64,000 bases of DNA from Pyrinomonadaceae bacterium. Its GTDB lineage: Bacteria > Acidobacteriota > Blastocatellia > Pyrinomonadales > Pyrinomonadaceae. Within the stretch, counting starts at the first letter, position 1. Each line of letters opens with the position of its first letter. Both the position numbers and the translations under genes were made by a program. Below, one piece after another: positions 57,051 to 64,000 of the stretch. The notes under the pieces are model-generated. The model did not search any database, had not been told where the DNA came from, and saw nothing but the letters and a program-made list of their open reading frames with translations. Where the stretch lies: positions 186,001 through 250,000 of the forward strand of contig JAHCHG010000001.1 in assembly GCA_026129865.1 (NCBI GenBank), in the 5' to 3' direction.

Positions 57051-59861
57051 TCAATCGGGTGGAAAAATGTGAAATCCGCAGTTTTCCTTTGGCTGTTCGC
57101 CTTCCCTAAAACTTTTCAGCCGTTTCTTCGGACAATAATCGGTCGCCCGCAGACCAGTAAATTCACAGATCATTACCGAAACGTTTTTGCGATTATTTTC
57201 CGGGTCGTTCGAACTTTGTGTTCTCTGACCTGACTCCGGATTCTGCTGTTGACTTCCCTCTTCCCAGGTCGTAAAAGGTGTCGGCGATGCATTTGGATCC
57301 AAATCTTTTTCGCTGTTTAGCCTTTCGATCTCTTCTGCAGACAGCAGCGTCCGATTGGGGAGCGTTCCGCCGATGAACAGTTCGATGCGGCGGAACTCAG
57401 CCGGAACATCGGTTACATAGATCTCTTTCGGCGGTGCGATCTCGTCGGGAAATGGAACATCATATTCCGAAGGTGTCGGTGTCGCCGTTGGCTCAGGGGT
57501 CGGGGAAGTGTCGGCAACCGGGGAGATCTCTCTGATCAGACTTCCATTCCGAATATCGATCTCAGCTTTGCGAATCGAATCCGGCATTTGCCAATCTCCG
57601 TTCCATTCCGGATGACGATCGAGCGCTTCCTTCATAAAATCTGCCCAGATCGGCATTGCCGAATCGGAACCTTTCATTCCCAGGTCAGATCCGTCGTCGA
57701 AGCCAACATAAACAACGCAAACGATTTCCGGGGTAAAACCCGCAAACCAGCCGTCACGCGAAGTTCCCGTTTTCCCCGCAAAAGCGCTTTTTCCCGCAAC
57801 ATTTTTCAAGCCCCATGCGCGCAATTCGGCAGCAGTTCCGCGATTGACGACATCTTTCATCATGTCATTCATGATGTACGCCACGTCAGGCTGAACTACC
57901 CGATTTTTTTCCGTTGACGGAGCGACAACCGTCGTTCCTTCGCCGGTCGCAACGCGCTTTATGGCAGATGCCGTTGCTCGTTCTCCCATATTTGCAAAGA
58001 GCGTGTACGCCGAAGCCATTTGAAGCGGCGTCGCTTCGCTCGTTCCCAGCGCCATCGAAGGATAAGCGCGATTTACGCGCGGAAGTCCCGCTTTCGCAGC
58101 AAAATTCATGACCTTGCCGATGTTCAGTTCCATCGCAAGATCGACGGTAATAACATTTTTACTTTTGACCAGCGCGTCGCGAAGGGTGATCTCTTTGTTT
58201 GAAAATGTGTCGCCGTAGTTATTCGGTGAATATGATTCCTGACCGTATGTGAAAATCTTTTTCTCGTCCTTAAAAACGGTCGCGGCAGTTAACACGCGCG
58301 AACCGGAATCAAAAGGCGTGTTGATCGCCGCTGCATAAACGAACGGTTTGAAAACCGATCCGGGCTGGCGTTTCGCGTCGGTCGCGCGGTTAAACTGTGT
58401 TTCAAGAAAATCGCGTCCGCCGACCATTGCGACAATTTCGCCGGTTTTCGGTCTGACCGCAACTAAAGCGCCCTGCAGGCTGCCTTTAGGGCGTTGCGGA
58501 AAATTCTTTTCTAGTTTTTCCAAACGTTCGTTAACGATTCTATAAGCGATCTTCTGCAGATCGGGGTCGATAGTTGTATAAACCCGCAAATGCTGCAATG
58601 CCTCCGGATCACTGATCACTTTCGGAATCTCTTCAACAGCAAACTGAGTAAAATACGGCATTCCGAGGAGATCCTTCTGGCTCGTAATTTTTCTAACTTC
58701 GAGCGGCGTTCTTTTCGCCTCGGCTGCTTCCGAGGTTGTTATAGCCCCGGTTTCCGCCATTGAGTCGAGGATCTGATTTCGTCTTTCGGTAACCTTTTCC
58801 AGACGTTTATACGGATTGTAGCGGTTCGGACTGCGGATAATTCCCGCGATAAAAGCGGATTCCGGCAGAGTCAGGGCAGAGACGTCTTTTCCGAAGTAAG
58901 CGTTCGACGCTTCGCCGACTCCGTAGATCGAAACTCCGGTCTGTTGACCGAGATAGATCTGATTCGCATAAAGCGTAAAGATCTCTTCTTTATCCAAGCG
59001 GGTTTCAAGGATTACGGACATGTACGCTTCCTTTACTTTTCGCTCAAGTGTTTGATCGTTGTTCAGCAATAGATTTTTGACCAGTTGCTGCGTTATCGAC
59101 GATCCGCCCTGGTTTTCCAGAACGGAATTTTCATTTTCGCCGTCGTACCGCCGCCAAAGCGCGCGACCGATACCGCGAAAATTAACGCCGTAATGCTCGA
59201 AGAACGCACGGTCTTCGGTAACTGTAATCGCTTTGACCAGATGCGGCGGAATGTCTTTAAATGTAACAACTTTTCGTTTGCCGTCGCCTTCTCTCGCGAT
59301 AGAGCTCAGGATCTGTGGTTCGAGTTCTGCTGATTCCAACTCCTTTTCAGAATCCAGATCGACGATCGAGCTGACGCTTTTCGCGCCTTTTGCGAAGGTT
59401 ATCTTCAACGCAGGGAACGTTCTTTTATCGTCTATCACCGCCGTCAGCCCGGGTTCAAGCTCGATGCTGTTCCCTTTAATTTCAAACCGGCTTCGCGACT
59501 CATCCGCCTGCTGGTTTTTATCGATGTAACCCGCCGAAACCAGGTGATCCTTTACCTCTTCGATTGAGATCTTTTCACCCTTTTTCAGGAGTTTCGGAGC
59601 AGAATAGATGCCAGCCGTACTCGTAAAGACCTCACCTTTCAATAAAAGATCGATCCGGTCGGAATATTCAAACCAAAAATAAGTCGCGGTTAAAAACGCC
59701 ACCAAAAATATTAAACTCGAGATCCCGAGCGTGATCGGGTTTACGACTGCTCGAACGACGCGCCGCGCAAAGCCCGGCGGCGGCTGGCGAAACGAATTTA
59801 CCTGCCGGCTTCGCGAGGCTGCGATTTTTGTTCTTTTGCGGCTTTTAATTTGATTGGTCAT
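57051..59861 (-). CDS. Bifunctional class A penicillin-binding protein (PBP1b-like) with UB2H-like domain
   Basis: Polymerises glycan strands and cross-links them. It has a cytoplasmic basic N-terminus, one transmembrane helix (about 38-60), then a UB2H-like region (about 75-150, TAGIYSAPKLLKKGEKIS) as in PBP1b, where it contacts the activator LpoB. The glycosyltransferase domain has catalytic Glu216 (VTEDRAFFEHYG), GGSSITQQLVKN and the ETRLDKEEIF region. The transpeptidase has SVFK at Ser502-Lys505, SKN at 567-569 and KTGTS at Lys697. The C-terminal tail (about 790-936) is Pro/Thr-rich with four Cys pairs near its end (VMICEFTGL, DYCPKK, NCGF). A LpoB homologue is not in the window. Confidence 0.93.
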   Translation of the reverse strand: MTNQIKSRKRTKIAASRSRQVNSFRQPPPGFARRVVRAVVNPITLGISSLIFLVAFLTATYFWFEYSDRIDLLLKGEVFTSTAGIYSAPKLLKKGEKISIEEVKDHLVSAGYIDKNQQADESRSRFEIKGNSIELEPGLTAVIDDKRTFPALKITFAKGAKSVSSIVDLDSEKELESAELEPQILSSIAREGDGKRKVVTFKDIPPHLVKAITVTEDRAFFEHYGVNFRGIGRALWRRYDGENENSVLENQGGSSITQQLVKNLLLNNDQTLERKVKEAYMSVILETRLDKEEIFTLYANQIYLGQQTGVSIYGVGEASNAYFGKDVSALTLPESAFIAGIIRSPNRYNPYKRLEKVTERRNQILDSMAETGAITTSEAAEAKRTPLEVRKITSQKDLLGMPYFTQFAVEEIPKVISDPEALQHLRVYTTIDPDLQKIAYRIVNERLEKLEKNFPQRPKGSLQGALVAVRPKTGEIVAMVGGRDFLETQFNRATDAKRQPGSVFKPFVYAAAINTPFDSGSRVLTAATVFKDEKKIFTYGQESYSPNNYGDTFSNKEITLRDALVKSKNVITVDLAMELNIGKVMNFAAKAGLPRVNRAYPSMALGTSEATPLQMASAYTLFANMGERATASAIKRVATGEGTTVVAPSTEKNRVVQPDVAYIMNDMMKDVVNRGTAAELRAWGLKNVAGKSAFAGKTGTSRDGWFAGFTPEIVCVVYVGFDDGSDLGMKGSDSAMPIWADFMKEALDRHPEWNGDWQMPDSIRKAEIDIRNGSLIREISPVADTSPTPEPTATPTPSEYDVPFPDEIAPPKEIYVTDVPAEFRRIELFIGGTLPNRTLLSAEEIERLNSEKDLDPNASPTPFTTWEEGSQQQNPESGQRTQSSNDPENNRKNVSVMICEFTGLRATDYCPKKRLKSFREGEQPKENCGFHIFPPD

Positions 59862-59915
59862 TAAAAACTTCTGAGACTCGGGAATTGCGGGCGTAACTGT
59901 TCGAATGCGAATGCC

Positions 59916-59984
59916 GGGTTAAATTTTATAGACTTAACCCTTAGGATGTCCAGTTATTTGGCAAGGTTCGACCTGTGTTACAAT
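59916..59984. promoter_or_regulatory. Divergent promoter region of PBP and K+ channel genes
   Basis: The 217-bp gap 59862-60078 holds a 7-bp hairpin GGGTTAA/TTAACCC (59916-59922 with 59934-59940) and, for the channel, TTGGCA (59958-59963) with TACAAT (59979-59984), although a 15-nt spacer is short. AAGGAG (60055-60060) is probably too far upstream (about 18 nt) to be the Shine-Dalgarno of the channel ATG. Confidence 0.3.
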
Positions 59985-60078
59985 TCGTTCGGTTCACCGG
60001 CGGCGTTTTTCGACGTGTTATCTTATACAAAAACCAACTGATTGGCGGTATTTAAGGAGCAAATATCCTGAGAAATAA

Positions 60079-61101
60079 ATGATACCCTTTCGCCCCAGAT
60101 CGACACCGGCGCGGCGGCGTCTAATCTTTGCGCTACTCGTTTTGACGGTTTTGATCACCGTTGGAACGGTCGGGTTTCATTTTCTTGAACGTCTTGGATG
60201 GATCGAAAGCTGGTATTTTGCGACCGCTACGTTAACAACCGTCGGGTACGGCGATATTGTTCCGCTCACTTATTATGGAAAGCTATTTACTATCTTTTAT
60301 ATGCTCGCAGGAGTCGGCACCGTACTTTACGTGCTCACACTTCTCGCGCAAACAATGATCCAATCAGACATAATCGAATCGATTGGATTGCGGCTGAAGA
60401 AAAAAGAAATGCAGAAATTGAAAGATCATTACATTGTCTGCGGCGCCGGACGCGTTGGTCGGCGAATTATCGGGAATCTACAGAAGGAAAATCTTCCGTT
60501 TGTGATAATCGAACGCGATGAAAAGAAACTGGAGCAATATCGCGGCGAGAATCTGCATTTGATAGTTTCGGATGCGACGAGTGAAAAAAACTTGAGACTT
60601 GCCGGTGCCGAAAATGCAAAAGGTCTGGCGTCGTGTTTGCCGGACGATGCTTCGAATGTTTACGTTGTGCTCAGCGCGCGAGACCTCAACCGGGATCTGC
60701 ATATCGTCGCAAGAGCCGTCGAAGAAGAAGCCGAACCGAAGCTGATCCGCGCCGGCGCAAACCGAGTGGTTGCGCCGACGATCATCGGCAGTCAGAGCAT
60801 GGCTCGGTCGCTGCTTCGCCCGGCGATAGCGGATTTTATGGAATCGATAGTTGCCGAAAATCTGGAACTTGTTTTTCAGGAAATCGGTATCGGAGAACAT
60901 TCGCGGTATGCCGATCAAAAGTTGAAAGATACCGATCTCAGCTCAAAATTAAATTTAATGGTTGTTGCCATTCGCCGAAAGGAAGGCGAAATGCTATTTC
61001 AGCCTTCTGCCGACACAAAAATAAGAGGCGGCGACCTGCTGATCGTTATCGGAAAGGCGGCAGACGGGCAGCGGCTCGCCCAATCGGTAAATGAAATATG
61101 A
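60079..61101 (+). CDS. Potassium channel with RCK (TrkA) domain
   Basis: A two-helix K+ channel gated by a cytosolic RCK domain. Transmembrane helix 1 is at about 15-36, the pore and selectivity filter TTVGYGD at residues 53-59, and helix 2 at about 68-92. The RCK part (about 117-340) has the Rossmann motif IVCGAGRVGRRI, then TrkA_C (AIRRKEGEMLFQPSADTKIRGGDLLIVIG). It resembles MthK-like or YugO-type channels and may respond to Ca2+, nucleotides or osmolarity. Its stop overlaps the next start by 4 bp (ATGA), coupling it to an SDR gene; this link between a channel and LPS-type sugar genes is unusual. Confidence 0.93.
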   Translation: MIPFRPRSTPARRRLIFALLVLTVLITVGTVGFHFLERLGWIESWYFATATLTTVGYGDIVPLTYYGKLFTIFYMLAGVGTVLYVLTLLAQTMIQSDIIESIGLRLKKKEMQKLKDHYIVCGAGRVGRRIIGNLQKENLPFVIIERDEKKLEQYRGENLHLIVSDATSEKNLRLAGAENAKGLASCLPDDASNVYVVLSARDLNRDLHIVARAVEEEAEPKLIRAGANRVVAPTIIGSQSMARSLLRPAIADFMESIVAENLELVFQEIGIGEHSRYADQKLKDTDLSSKLNLMVVAIRRKEGEMLFQPSADTKIRGGDLLIVIGKAADGQRLAQSVNEI

Positions 61102-61943
61102 AAATTCTTGTAACGGGCGGCAGCGGATTTTTGGGAACTCATCTGGTCGAATATTTTAACGCCGACGATTTTTCCCGCCGCAGCGGCTTCGATCTCTTAA
61201 ATCTGCAGGATGCAAAAAAAGTTGAAGATTACGATGTCGTCATCCATCTCGGAGCATTGATGGACAAATCCGATGAATCCGCCGGAGAAGTTTTCCTTAC
61301 AAATGTTGAAGGAACGGTCAATATTCTCCGCGAGGTAAAGGAAAATGCGGCATTTATTTTTGCTTCGACAAAAGATGTCTACGGCAGGTTTGCCGATAAT
61401 TACGCTTTGGTTCCGGAAACATGCCCGACGCTTTATTCGGGACAATCGGCGCTTGAATGGTCAAAATTGATCGCCGAACGCTATGTCGAATTTTTCGCAC
61501 ATAAGCGAAAATTTCGCGCGTGCACTTTTCGGCTTTCGACCGTTTACGCACCGCCGTCGGAGGCAAATACGCCGACTTTCGTTACATATTACGCCGATCT
61601 GATCAACACGGGCGAACCGATCAAACTTCCGGGCGGCGGCGTGCCGGTTCGCGATATTCTGCATGTTTCGGACTTCGCCGGAGCATGTGAAAAGTTCATA
61701 GAGTCGATCATCAGACACGGGCTTTATAATCTCGGCGGCGGCAAGAAAAACAGTCTTTCGCTTCGTGATCTGGTCGCAAAGATGGAGGAAGTATCGAGCC
61801 TTCAAGCCGTCATAGACGAGTCTGCCGACATTCCGGCACCGTTCCCGATGAACTATATAACCGATCTTTCGCTGGTCGAACGCGAACTCGACTGGTCGCC
61901 GGAAATTTCTATCGAAGACGGATTAAGAACGCTTTTCAGATAA
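61098..61943 (+). CDS. SDR-type NAD(P)-dependent sugar-nucleotide protein lacking the catalytic Tyr
   Basis: A 281-residue extended SDR protein. Rossmann motif VTGGSGFLGTHLVEYF is intact, FASTKDVYGR supplies the catalytic Ser/Thr position, and the substrate-side segments RLSTVYAPPSEAN and GVPVRDILHVSDFAG are present. In place of the YxxxK motif the sequence is SALEWSKL, so the Tyr of normal members (compare SPYAAAKL in the epimerase at 56 kb) is Leu, while the Lys is retained. Either the protein binds sugar nucleotides without redox/epimerase activity or another residue substitutes. It overlaps the K+ channel stop (ATGA) and waaF starts 2 bp after it. Confidence 0.82.
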   Translation: MKILVTGGSGFLGTHLVEYFNADDFSRRSGFDLLNLQDAKKVEDYDVVIHLGALMDKSDESAGEVFLTNVEGTVNILREVKENAAFIFASTKDVYGRFADNYALVPETCPTLYSGQSALEWSKLIAERYVEFFAHKRKFRACTFRLSTVYAPPSEANTPTFVTYYADLINTGEPIKLPGGGVPVRDILHVSDFAGACEKFIESIIRHGLYNLGGGKKNSLSLRDLVAKMEEVSSLQAVIDESADIPAPFPMNYITDLSLVERELDWSPEISIEDGLRTLFR

Positions 61944-61944
61944 A

Positions 61945-62967
61945 ATGAAGATCGTAGTTCGCGGAGCAAATTGGATAGGCGATGCGGTGATGACCATTCC
62001 CGCGCTGCGTCGTCTGCGGCAGATTTTCGACGGTGCCGAGATAACTCTTTATACTCGCTCTTGGGCTGAAGGGATCTTTCGCGACGCCGGATTTATCGAC
62101 CGGATAATTACGATAAATGCTGGAGGAAATTCAGCTAAGGAACTTTTTCGCGAAGCCGGGACTTTGCGAAAAGAACGTTTCGATCTCAGTATTTTATTTC
62201 CGAATTCATTCGAATCGGCGCTCGTTTCGCGCCTTGCAAACATACCGCGCCGGTTCGGCTACTCGAAGGAAGGTCGGCGGCTTTTGCTAAGCGATCCGAT
62301 TCGAATTCCGGAGTGGAAAAATGATCGCCATGAGATCTTTTACTATTTACACCTCGTTGCTGCGGTTGAAAAGTCTTTTTTCGGAAGCGTTGAATTAAAC
62401 GAGGCTGAACCGCAGTTTGAGCTTGATATTTCGAGCGAACGGAAGAACAAAGCCCGGAATCTGTTGAAAAGTAACGGCGTTGATCTCGATAAAAAACTCG
62501 TCGTCTTTGTGCCGGGGTCGACAAATTCGAGGGCAAAGCGTTGGGGCGCGAAAAATTACGCCGAACTTTCATCGCTTTTTCAGAGCGAACTCGGCACAAA
62601 AGTTTTATTGATCGGTGCAGCGGATGAGCTCGATGTATCAAAAAAGATTGCCGAACATTGTGACGTCAAACCGGTGATATTGACCGGACAGACCGACCTT
62701 TCGGAATCTGCCGCGATCTTAAGCCTTGCCGATCTCGTTGTTTCGAACGACACAGGTCCGGCGCATATTTCTGCTGCCGTCGGTGCAAAAACGATAGTAA
62801 TTTTTGGTCCGACCAATCCCAAAACAACGTTGCCCTGGGGTTCCGAAATGATTCGAGTCGATGTTGACTGTTCGCCTTGTATGCTTCGCGATTGTCCGAT
62901 CGATCATCGCTGCATGACGCGTATTTCGCCCGAAATGGTCTTTGAAAAGGCGGTTTCGATGTTATAA
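61945..62967 (+). CDS. waaF: Lipopolysaccharide heptosyltransferase II (GT9 family)
   Basis: Transfers L-glycero-D-manno-heptose to the LPS inner core from ADP-heptose. N-terminal VVRGANWIGDAVMTIPALRRLR is the family hallmark. Further signs are PNSFESALVSRLA, FVPGSTNSRAKRWGAKNYAEL (nucleotide-side motif) and NDTGPAHISAAVGAKTIVIFGPTNPKTTLPWG. A Cys-rich closing motif (CSPCMLRDCPIDHRCM) is typical of WaaF. Length (340 aa) fits. It is 2 bp after the SDR gene and upstream of gmhB; together they indicate heptose-containing LPS, hence an outer membrane. Confidence 0.93.
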   Translation: MKIVVRGANWIGDAVMTIPALRRLRQIFDGAEITLYTRSWAEGIFRDAGFIDRIITINAGGNSAKELFREAGTLRKERFDLSILFPNSFESALVSRLANIPRRFGYSKEGRRLLLSDPIRIPEWKNDRHEIFYYLHLVAAVEKSFFGSVELNEAEPQFELDISSERKNKARNLLKSNGVDLDKKLVVFVPGSTNSRAKRWGAKNYAELSSLFQSELGTKVLLIGAADELDVSKKIAEHCDVKPVILTGQTDLSESAAILSLADLVVSNDTGPAHISAAVGAKTIVIFGPTNPKTTLPWGSEMIRVDVDCSPCMLRDCPIDHRCMTRISPEMVFEKAVSML

Positions 62968-62993
62968 AATTCGCTTGCTTCGATAAACCGACC

Positions 62994-63416
62994 ATGCCGA
63001 GCTTTTGCACAAATTGTGGTAAACAGATCGCTTTCGATGCGGAAGTCTGTCAGGAATGCGCCTCAACGCAGTATCGACGACCTTTCATGACTGCCGAACG
63101 CGAAGCTGACCGATTTTACCAGGCGCAAACAACGCAGCTTCCAAAACCGCCGGAAAATGTACAGCTTCAGCAATTTCATCAGAGTCAAATGCAGTTTTCA
63201 AACTGCCGGTTTTGCGGCGGAGCAGGCGGAATCACGACGCGGTCGACTATCTCAACCGGCGGCATCATTTACATGGCGATAATGTTTGCGTTTGCTTTTT
63301 TTTCGCTGATGATATTTTTCCCGTGCGCTCTTGTCCCGCTGGCTCTTTTGTTTTTGGGACTGCTCTTTAAGGAAAAACATTTCGCCTGCGTCAATTGCGG
63401 ACAAAAAGTAAATTAG
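62994..63416 (+). CDS. Small zinc-ribbon membrane protein with two Cys pairs flanking a hydrophobic segment
   Basis: A 140-residue protein. A leading ribbon half (CTNCGKQ...VCQECAS) is followed by a Gln-rich linker. A second module then has CRFCGG, a hydrophobic stretch of about 45 residues (TGGIIYMAIMFAFAFFSLMIFFPCALVPLALLFLGLLF) and CVNCGQ at the C-terminus. This CxxC-hydrophobic-CxxC arrangement recalls LITAF-like domains. It sits between waaF (26 bp) and gmhB (8 bp) and is likely co-transcribed with them. Function is not recognised. Confidence 0.75.
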   Translation: MPSFCTNCGKQIAFDAEVCQECASTQYRRPFMTAEREADRFYQAQTTQLPKPPENVQLQQFHQSQMQFSNCRFCGGAGGITTRSTISTGGIIYMAIMFAFAFFSLMIFFPCALVPLALLFLGLLFKEKHFACVNCGQKVN

Positions 63417-63424
63417 GAATTCAT

Positions 63425-63991
63425 TTGAAGCGATTTGATACTAAACAAAAAGCCATTTTTTTGGATAGGGACGGAACGATCTGCGAAGATTCCGATTACC
63501 TTTCCTCCGCAGCAGACCTTCGGGTTTTCGAGTTTTCGGCAGCCGCGATCAAATTGCTTCGCGACTTAAATTTCCTAATTGTAATAATTACCAATCAATC
63601 CGGGATTGGACGCGGATTTTTCGATATCGAAGCGCTCGACCGAATAAATCGTCGTCTTGTAGATGAAATAACCGCAGGCGGCGGGTCGATCGACGCGATC
63701 TATTTCTGCCCGCATACTCCTTCAGACAATTGCTCCTGTCGGAAACCGCTTCCGGGAATGATCGAACAAGCGGCGGGCGATCTAAATATAGATCTTTCCT
63801 CTAGCTGGATGATCGGGGATAAATCCGCCGATATTGAAGCCGGGATCGCTGCGGGAACAAAAACCGGGCTGGTCTTAACCGGATACGGTAAGGACGAACA
63901 GAGGAAGGTTGAGAAAAAATACGATCTTTTCGCAGAGAATCTTTTTGCTCTCGCCCGCGCTATCGCTTCGCTCGAATCGGACGGCGAATGA
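63425..63991 (+). CDS. gmhB: D-glycero-D-manno-heptose-1,7-bisphosphate 7-phosphatase (HAD-IIIA)
   Basis: Removes the 7-phosphate in ADP-heptose synthesis, providing precursor for WaaF. The start is a TTG at 63425 with AGGA six bases upstream; an upstream TTG inside the previous gene is less likely. Motifs: motif I FLDRDGTICEDSDYL, then ITNQSGIGRGFF, the zinc site CPHTPSDNCSCRKPLPGM and motif III/IV MIGDKSADIEAGIAAG, all standard for GmhB. Length (188 aa) is normal. The stop codon overlaps the next ATG by ATGA. Confidence 0.92.
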   Translation: MKRFDTKQKAIFLDRDGTICEDSDYLSSAADLRVFEFSAAAIKLLRDLNFLIVIITNQSGIGRGFFDIEALDRINRRLVDEITAGGGSIDAIYFCPHTPSDNCSCRKPLPGMIEQAAGDLNIDLSSSWMIGDKSADIEAGIAAGTKTGLVLTGYGKDEQRKVEKKYDLFAENLFALARAIASLESDGE

Positions 63992-64000
63992 GTGGAAATA
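63988..64000 (+). CDS. Possible start of the next gene, cut by the window end
   Basis: An ATG at 63988 overlaps the gmhB stop (ATGA) and opens a frame M-S-G-N that runs off the window. Given the gene order, a heptose-pathway gene (for example hldE/rfaE) would be expected, but only four codons are visible. Confidence 0.3.

Noticed and set aside
1..64000. Prophage, insertion sequence, integron or defence island
   Set aside because: No transposase, integrase, phage structural, toxin-antitoxin, restriction or Cas motif was seen in any plausible reading frame, and the gene content is housekeeping and envelope-related.

Overview
The window looks like a chromosomal segment of a Gram-negative member of the Acidobacteriota, most likely Blastocatellia/Pyrinomonadaceae-like. 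This placement is an inference from gene content, not a computed one. The signs are: lipopolysaccharide heptose genes (waaF, gmhB), class A and class B penicillin-binding proteins, lipoproteins with an Asn-rich linker after the lipobox, a tRNA gene without encoded CCA, FHA proteins with FhaA-type N-terminal domains, and many zinc-ribbon/membrane proteins. There is no prophage, insertion sequence, CRISPR array or integrase. It reads as vertically inherited core genome with lineage-specific additions.

Layout. 0.4-11 kb: a lytic transglycosylase (slt), ilvA, an SPFH protein, glutathione peroxidase, thpR, mltG, two poorly recognised membrane genes (one fused in frame to a HAD phosphatase), two cyclophilins around dtd, and tRNA-Arg(CCG). 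11-18.3 kb: a TrmH/SpoU methyltransferase, then a minus-strand operon FHA - class B PBP - RodA/FtsW - PP2C phosphatase, an arrangement best known from Actinobacteria. 18.4-23.9 kb: a plus-strand type IV pilus minor-pilin operon (FimT-, PilV-, PilW- and a very large PilX-like protein) with a clear promoter and terminator. 24-26.5 kb: a transmembrane Ser/Thr kinase with an extracytoplasmic SH3 domain, followed by a second FhaA-like FHA protein. 26.5-38.7 kb: a C25 (gingipain-family) peptidase, gamma-glutamyltransferase, a lipoprotein, three tandem zinc-ribbon membrane paralogues, a DinB-like protein, an OB-fold lipoprotein, a CrtC-like protein, a further zinc-ribbon protein, pyrophosphatase and a thioesterase. 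38.7-52.7 kb, mostly minus strand: O-antigen ligase-like and TPR proteins, nth, cobO, nrnA and the rimP-nusA-infB-rbfA translation operon, a ROK glucokinase and a cation/proton antiporter. 53-64 kb: twin FecR-like surface proteins, UDP-glucose dehydrogenase, a nucleotide-sugar epimerase, a bifunctional PBP1b-like enzyme, and an operon of K+ channel - SDR - waaF - zinc ribbon - gmhB that runs off the window.

Main theme. The window is rich in envelope biology: two lytic transglycosylases, two PBPs, a SEDS glycosyltransferase, LPS heptose and nucleotide-sugar genes. It also holds a complete candidate phospho-signalling set (kinase, two FHA readers, PP2C phosphatase) split between two loci on either side of the pilin operon. 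My inference is that kinase and phosphatase set the phosphorylation state of the FHA proteins, and that this controls the RodA-PBP elongation pair.

The least explained structures are in non-coding DNA. They are a 32-bp perfect inverted repeat built from a 9-bp tandem unit between infB and rbfA, a second AT-rich inverted repeat before the tRNA, a hairpin with a strong SD-bearing mini-ORF in its loop upstream of ilvA, a perfect 10-bp hairpin between the Shine-Dalgarno and start codon of nrnA, and intrinsic terminators directly abutting the rimP and DinB-like start codons. All functional names come from motif recognition by eye; no database search was possible.
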